Origin: JAPLYB01 sp964481435 | Lineage (GTDB): Archaea; Nanobdellota; Nanobdellia; Pacearchaeales; UBA284 | Assembly: GCA_964481435.1 (NCBI GenBank) | Contig: CAYZTH010000027.1 | Coordinates: forward strand, 1-8,625 | Length of the DNA stretch: 8,625 nt | Direction: 5' to 3' | In this document: piece by piece, positions 5,570 through 8,625 of the stretch | Position numbering within the stretch: the first letter of the stretch is position 1 | Layout of the letters: each line of letters opens with the position of its first letter | Notes under the pieces: generated by a model | Database searches by the model: none | Told to the model about the DNA's origin: nothing | The model's input: only the letters and a program-made list of their open reading frames with translations | Made by a program: the position numbers and the translations under genes

Positions 5570-6571
5570 ATGGCAGATACAACAGATTATAGACCTTTAA
5601 CGGAAACTTTGATAGATTGTATTTCTAGGAAGTATTCTTATCTATGTATTAGAGAACCTGAATTTGATAGAGTAAAGAGGGAACTTAGGGCCGGTGTAGG
5701 AGATATACGAGATGATACTAGGTACCATCATTTTGTATCTGAAGTTTTATGTTTGTTCAGAGATGGACATATGAAATTTGAGAATGCCCAAGGAGAACGT
5801 GTAAAAACATATAAGGGAAGATCTCAACAGAACTTCAATCGGCAAGTTACCTTAAATTATCTAGACCAATTTCAAACTAATGGCCCAATCACTTTGGGAA
5901 AATTAAAGGGCGTCGAAGGAATAATTTATCTTGGAATTGACAATTTTTATATAGATAATGATCTTTGTTTTAATTGGTTTAACACTCTACAAAAACCTAG
6001 TGAACAGAGGGTGATAGTCGATATTCGAGCAAATGACGGCGGGAGCGAGGGTCTTGAAAAACAAGTCGTACGGGATCTGTTAGGAAAACAGGGGCCTTTT
6101 ATATCAAGACAAATGAAAGGAAGAACAAGCGAGACAGACCCGAGAGCATTGACTGATTTTATACCAGGGTATATAACGCCTGCGCAGGAATCTGAAGAAC
6201 ATCGGTATAAACTATCTGTTTTAGTTGGAAATCGCACTTTTAGCGCAGGAGAATTATTCGCACTTGATTTATCTGTAATTCCCGGGTCTACACTTGTAGG
6301 AGATGTGACTGGTGGGGGAAGTGGTTTCCCAAAGAGATATCTCTTAGAGGGCCCTAACACCGGTATTATAGCTAATAATCTTAGCAAAAAACCTTGTGAA
6401 CTGGGTTCGAGATTTGCAGTCCATATTCCCTCTTGGCTTACGTATGATAGGGATTTTAACTTAATTCAAGATAATGGAATTAAACCGAATATTGTAATTC
6501 CCTCAGATGCCTCAATTGTTCGGGACAGGGATCTCGTTTTAGAGAAGGCTGTTGAAGTTTTGAAATCTTAG
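5570..6571 (+). CDS. S41-family serine peptidase, cytosolic (333 aa)
   Basis: Resembles the C-terminal-processing/tricorn-core/IRBP peptidase family S41. An N-terminal helical part ends in LFRDGH (62-67), the 'L-x-D-G-H' signature preceding the core. Then come GIIYLGIDNFYID (117-129), VIVDIRANDGGSEG (148-161; the family D-x-R-x-N-x-G-G) and LSVLVGNRTFSAGELFAL, whose Ser225 is the expected nucleophile. TGGGSGFPKRYLL (247 onward) and a closing DNGIKPNIVIP, typical of S41 C-terminal ends, follow. I see no PDZ domain and no signal peptide (it begins MADTTDYRP), so it should act inside the cell, unlike exported bacterial CtpA. No Ser-Lys dyad lysine can be assigned by eye; His67 may serve, as in tricorn-type members. 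It stands alone with its own TATA box, and another promoter follows its stop. Substrates are unknown. Confidence 0.82.
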   Translation: MADTTDYRPLTETLIDCISRKYSYLCIREPEFDRVKRELRAGVGDIRDDTRYHHFVSEVLCLFRDGHMKFENAQGERVKTYKGRSQQNFNRQVTLNYLDQFQTNGPITLGKLKGVEGIIYLGIDNFYIDNDLCFNWFNTLQKPSEQRVIVDIRANDGGSEGLEKQVVRDLLGKQGPFISRQMKGRTSETDPRALTDFIPGYITPAQESEEHRYKLSVLVGNRTFSAGELFALDLSVIPGSTLVGDVTGGGSGFPKRYLLEGPNTGIIANNLSKKPCELGSRFAVHIPSWLTYDRDFNLIQDNGIKPNIVIPSDASIVRDRDLVLEKAVEVLKS

Positions 6572-6607
6572 TTTGATGATAATGATATATTCTCAATCAT
6601 AATAAAG

Positions 6608-6615
6608 TTTATAAA
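6608..6615 (+). promoter_or_regulatory. TATA box of the zinc-ribbon gene
   Basis: TTTATAAA, centred about 25 bp before ATG 6637. A GAGGAG run at 6630-6635 ends one base from the ATG, too close to serve as a Shine-Dalgarno for this start, so leaderless translation is the simpler reading. Confidence 0.55.
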
Positions 6616-6636
6616 CATGTAATTTTTCTGAGGAGT

Positions 6637-6915
6637 ATGGCAGGAAATAATTGTCCTTGGTGCGGTAAAGCGCTCGAAAGAAAGCATGTACTTCATGGTG
6701 ATAAAATCCGAGAAGTATGTGCCCGATGTGGTTACAAGCTCAAGGAATATAAAAGACCAGAAGAACCAAAAAAAGAACCAGAGAATACTGCTGCTTTAGA
6801 AGTTAGAGAAGAAGAAAGGCCAGTAGTAAGACAAAAACCAGTTTGGCCATGGATAATCGGCGGCTTGATAATCTTGTTGCTGATAATATTCATCATCAAG
6901 CAGTTTTTAGTTTAA
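6637..6915 (+). CDS. Zinc-ribbon protein with C-terminal membrane anchor (92 aa)
   Basis: Residues 4-32 form a zinc ribbon: CPWC (6-9) and CARC (28-31), 18 residues apart, with Gly-Lys and Gly-Tyr after each pair. A highly charged, Pro/Glu/Lys-rich linker (about 36-68) follows. A single hydrophobic helix (about 70-87, WPWIIGG then Leu/Ile-rich) ends in KQFLV. This arrangement predicts a tail-anchored protein whose zinc ribbon faces the cytoplasm. No specific family is recognised; such small anchored ribbons are common in archaeal genomes and unassigned. It stands between two promoters and is followed by T-rich DNA, so it is probably transcribed alone. Confidence 0.75.
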   Translation: MAGNNCPWCGKALERKHVLHGDKIREVCARCGYKLKEYKRPEEPKKEPENTAALEVREEERPVVRQKPVWPWIIGGLIILLLIIFIIKQFLV

Positions 6916-6974
6916 TTCTATAACTAAGCAGAGAAGTATTGGTCTTAGATATTATCAGGTAGGGGGATAGATGC

Positions 6975-6992
6975 TTTTTTATGAATATTTTT
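6975..6992 (+). terminator. Possible T-tract terminator after the zinc-ribbon gene
   Basis: Two T runs (six at 6975-6980, five at 6988-6992) lie 60-77 bp past the stop codon, in a 139-bp gap before the next gene. Archaeal termination often needs only oligo-T tracts; no clear stem is seen. Confidence 0.35.
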
Positions 6993-7026
6993 AATTAGGC
7001 ACATATATCTTACATCACAATAAATC

Positions 7027-7034
7027 TTTTTAAA
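7027..7034 (+). promoter_or_regulatory. TATA-like box of the kinase-deaminase unit
   Basis: TTTTTAAA, the same core as the S6e box, is centred 24-25 bp before ATG 7055. The spacing supports this ATG, rather than the TTG at 7052, and a leaderless mRNA. Confidence 0.55.
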
Positions 7035-7054
7035 GCACTTTTCTAATAGCTTTG

Positions 7055-8083
7055 ATGTATATTGGAATAACTGGGCTATATTGCTCTGGAAAAGATAGTG
7101 TCGCTGAAATGCTGATAAAAAAAGGTTTTGGTCATCTATCACTTTCTGATGCAGTTAGAGACGAGATGAAAAAGCAGGGTATTGAAATAACCAGAGACAA
7201 TCTTATTAAGTTTGCAAATCAGATGAGGGAAAAAGAGGGTAATGGTATCTTTGCGAGGATTGTCGCAAGAGTCATTGAAAAAAATGAATTAAATCATGTC
7301 GTTATAACCAGCATAAGGCATCCTGAAGAAATTAAAGAACTTGAAAAACTGCCGAATTTTTTTATGATCTCTGTTGATTCGCCAATTGATATCAGATTCA
7401 AAAGAGCTTTAGAAAGAAACAGAGAAAATGAACCAAAAACACTCAAGGATTTTAAGGCACACGAGGATTTTGAGAGAAAAGGCAAGGGAAATCAACAGCA
7501 GATTGATGTTTGTATAAAACAATCTAGAATCCATGTTCTAAATGATTCAACAACAAAAGAGCTACAACATAAAGTTGAAAAACTTCTCGAAGACCTGAAT
7601 AAAAAAGTAATGAGGCCTGATTGGGACAGATATTTTTTAGATATTGTAAGGTCTGTTTCAAAGAGAGCAACTTGTGATAGGGGAAGAACTGCTTGTATCA
7701 TAGTCAAGGAAAAGAGAATCATTGCGACAGGATATGTTGGCTCGCCAATAGGTTCTCCACATTGTGATGATGTTGGGCATCTTTATGAAATAAGATACGA
7801 TGAAAAAGGAAATAAGACCCAGCATTGTATAAGAACCATTCATGGAGAAGCGAATGCGATTGCACAAGCAGCAAGATATGGAATAAGTGTTGATGGTGCT
7901 ACGGTATACATGAAACTCGCGCCTTGTTTTGTTTGTGCAAAATTAATGATAAACGCCGGAATAAAGCGAGTTGTCTGTCTGAAAGGGTATCATGGCGCAT
8001 CCCTTTCTATAGCGGCATTTAAAGAAGCGGGCGTTAAATTAGATATTTTAGATAAAGAAGTCGAGACGTATCATAGGATGTAA
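7055..8083 (+). CDS. P-loop kinase / dCMP deaminase fusion, Dcd1-like
   Basis: A 342-aa two-domain protein. Residues 1 to about 182 form a P-loop kinase-like domain (dephospho-CoA kinase/adenylate kinase type) with an intact Walker A, GLYCSGKDS (7-15), and a TSIRHPEEI segment (85-93). Residues 186-342 are a zinc deaminase. They begin MRPDWDRYF, close to yeast Dcd1 MRPSWDSYF, then ATGYVGSPIG and HCDD. TIHGEANAI carries the zinc ligand His263 and catalytic Glu265, and PCFVC holds zinc ligands Cys291 and Cys294. The deaminase makes dUMP from dCMP, the feed for thymidylate synthesis. Yeast Dcd1 (312 aa) has the same order, but as I recall its P-loop is decayed. Bacterial antiphage DcdV/AvcD has a similar kinase-deaminase order but is much longer. 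Usual HAE is HGE here. I chose ATG 7055 over the adjoining TTG. The next gene starts 2 bases after the stop. Confidence 0.88.
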   Translation: MYIGITGLYCSGKDSVAEMLIKKGFGHLSLSDAVRDEMKKQGIEITRDNLIKFANQMREKEGNGIFARIVARVIEKNELNHVVITSIRHPEEIKELEKLPNFFMISVDSPIDIRFKRALERNRENEPKTLKDFKAHEDFERKGKGNQQQIDVCIKQSRIHVLNDSTTKELQHKVEKLLEDLNKKVMRPDWDRYFLDIVRSVSKRATCDRGRTACIIVKEKRIIATGYVGSPIGSPHCDDVGHLYEIRYDEKGNKTQHCIRTIHGEANAIAQAARYGISVDGATVYMKLAPCFVCAKLMINAGIKRVVCLKGYHGASLSIAAFKEAGVKLDILDKEVETYHRM

Positions 8084-8085
8084 AA

Positions 8086-8478
8086 ATGGATAATCAAACA
8101 CAACCAGAAAAGCGAGAAGTTGCTAAACAAGAATCAATATTAATTAAACCAGTTAAAAATTCTGATTTAGATGCTATCCTTGGAAGAAGAGTAAGCGTGA
8201 AAGAGGATAAGGGGCGCTATGAGAGAACAGGGGTATTAATGGTAGATCCTCTTCATGATAGATATATTGTTGTTGTCTGTGCCAGAACTCCTCATGACTT
8301 TGAGGGCTCATTGTTCTATCTTCCTCTTTCTTTGGGCAGGATTGAATCTATGAAAATAAGTGGTGATGGTGAGACTATAAATCTAGCTACAAATATTAGA
8401 TATGCGACAGGATTTTTTGACCACCGTTATGACGCGCATATGGGCAAAATCAAGAAGCAGATTAGAGCGGCTAGATAA
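8086..8478 (+). CDS. Hypothetical protein coupled to the deaminase gene (130 aa)
   Basis: I do not recognise the family. The ATG is 2 bases after the kinase-deaminase stop, and AGGATG inside the end of that gene can serve as ribosome site, so the two are surely co-transcribed and probably translationally coupled. The first 30 residues are polar and charged. Residues from about 31 on look like a small strand-rich barrel (GRRVSVKEDKG, TGVLMVD, DRYIVVVCARTP, SLFYLPLSLGRIESMKI), followed by FFDHRYDAHMGKIKKQIRAAR, a basic tail. A Gly-Arg-Arg strand followed by a loop and 'TGVL' recalls SH3/Sm-like barrels that bind nucleic acid, but this is only an impression. It ends in tandem stops (TAATAA). Confidence 0.7.
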   Translation: MDNQTQPEKREVAKQESILIKPVKNSDLDAILGRRVSVKEDKGRYERTGVLMVDPLHDRYIVVVCARTPHDFEGSLFYLPLSLGRIESMKISGDGETINLATNIRYATGFFDHRYDAHMGKIKKQIRAAR

Positions 8479-8492
8479 TAAACTCTGCGCCT

Positions 8493-8506
8493 TTAAAGAT
8501 CTTTAA
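8493..8506. repeat. 14-bp palindrome between convergent genes
   Basis: TTAAAGATCTTTAA is perfectly self-complementary. It lies 15 bp after the 130-aa gene and includes the minus-strand TAA of the convergent reading frame. It may be chance in AT-rich DNA or part of a termination region. Confidence 0.3.
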
Positions 8507-8592
8507 GCAGTTGCTGCTATTTTCTCAAGAGCAATATTTGCACCAGACCAATCTACTTCTGCACCATTTCTTGTGACATCCTCTGTCGCCTA
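8503..8592 (-). pseudogene. Coding-like C-terminal tail with an in-frame TAG (broken or misassembled)
   Basis: On the minus strand 28 codons before a TAA (8503-8505) read like real protein (for example EDVTRNGAEVDWSGAN, ending IAATA), with the purine-start codon pattern of genes. The frame has no ATG, GTG or TTG start and is cut by TAG at 8590-8592. Upstream of that stop it again reads plausibly (GFDASASNL) to a TGA at 8620-8622. TAG ends other genes in this window, so simple recoding is unlikely. Possible explanations are a decayed gene, a frameshift, or an assembly error near a contig end. The product is not recognised. Confidence 0.35.
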
Positions 8593-8593
8593 A

Positions 8594-8620
8594 AGGTTTG
8601 ACGCTGATGCGTCAAATCCT
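8594..8620. repeat. Strong hairpin at the right edge
   Basis: TTTGACGC (8597-8604), loop TGAT, GCGTCAAA (8609-8616): eight perfect pairs, extended by AGG/CCT across a one-base T bulge to 11 pairs. No T run follows, so it is not a standard terminator. It abuts the TAG-interrupted frame. Confidence 0.6.
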
Positions 8621-8625
8621 CACTT

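Noticed and set aside
5947..6387. Minus-strand 146-codon reading frame within the S41 peptidase
   Set aside because: It is antisense to conserved peptidase motifs, and its translation shows no recognisable pattern.
7052..7054. TTG start one codon before the deaminase ATG
   Set aside because: ATG 7055 fits the TATA spacing, and TTG starts are rarer.
7055..8478. Calling the deaminase operon a DcdV/AvcD antiphage system
   Set aside because: Only the domain order is shared. The protein is far shorter, resembles Dcd1 more closely at the junction, and no AvcI-like RNA can be recognised upstream.

Overview
This AT-rich window comes from an archaeon. It carries aIF2-gamma and ribosomal protein S6e, both restricted to archaea and eukaryotes, and nearly every transcription unit starts with a TATA-like box about 24-28 bp before the start codon. 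That spacing is what leaderless archaeal mRNAs show. The short proteins, tight packing and several unrecognised small genes would suit a DPANN-type lineage, but that placement is inference.

Layout. (1) 188-1904, minus strand: a compact three-gene operon. It encodes an unrecognised 145-aa protein, a 249-aa protein with a DUF218/YdcF-like pattern, and a 170-aa CheD-like protein with a candidate Cys/His pair. (2) 1977-2756, plus strand: a multi-membrane-spanning Lgt (prolipoprotein diacylglyceryl transferase) homologue. It shares a palindromic TATA element with the operon, from which it diverges. (3) 5437-2753, minus strand: information processing, consisting of a short ATP-dependent DNA ligase, S6e and aIF2-gamma, in that order. 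The last two each appear to have their own leaderless promoter. (4) 5570-8478, plus strand: a cytosolic S41-type serine peptidase, a zinc-ribbon protein anchored by a C-terminal membrane helix, a P-loop kinase/dCMP-deaminase fusion like yeast Dcd1, and an unrecognised 130-aa protein two bases downstream of it. (5) 8503-8625, minus strand: a coding-like C-terminal tail interrupted by an in-frame TAG, beside a strong hairpin at the window edge.

How the genes fit together. S6e and aIF2-gamma act in translation, the ligase in nick sealing, and the deaminase fusion in deoxynucleotide supply (dUMP for thymidylate synthesis) or possibly nucleotide-based defence. Lgt implies lipoprotein modification, but no signal peptidase II gene and no lipobox protein is visible here. 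The left operon has no assignable pathway and is the least explained part. I see no tRNA, rRNA, CRISPR array or insertion sequence.
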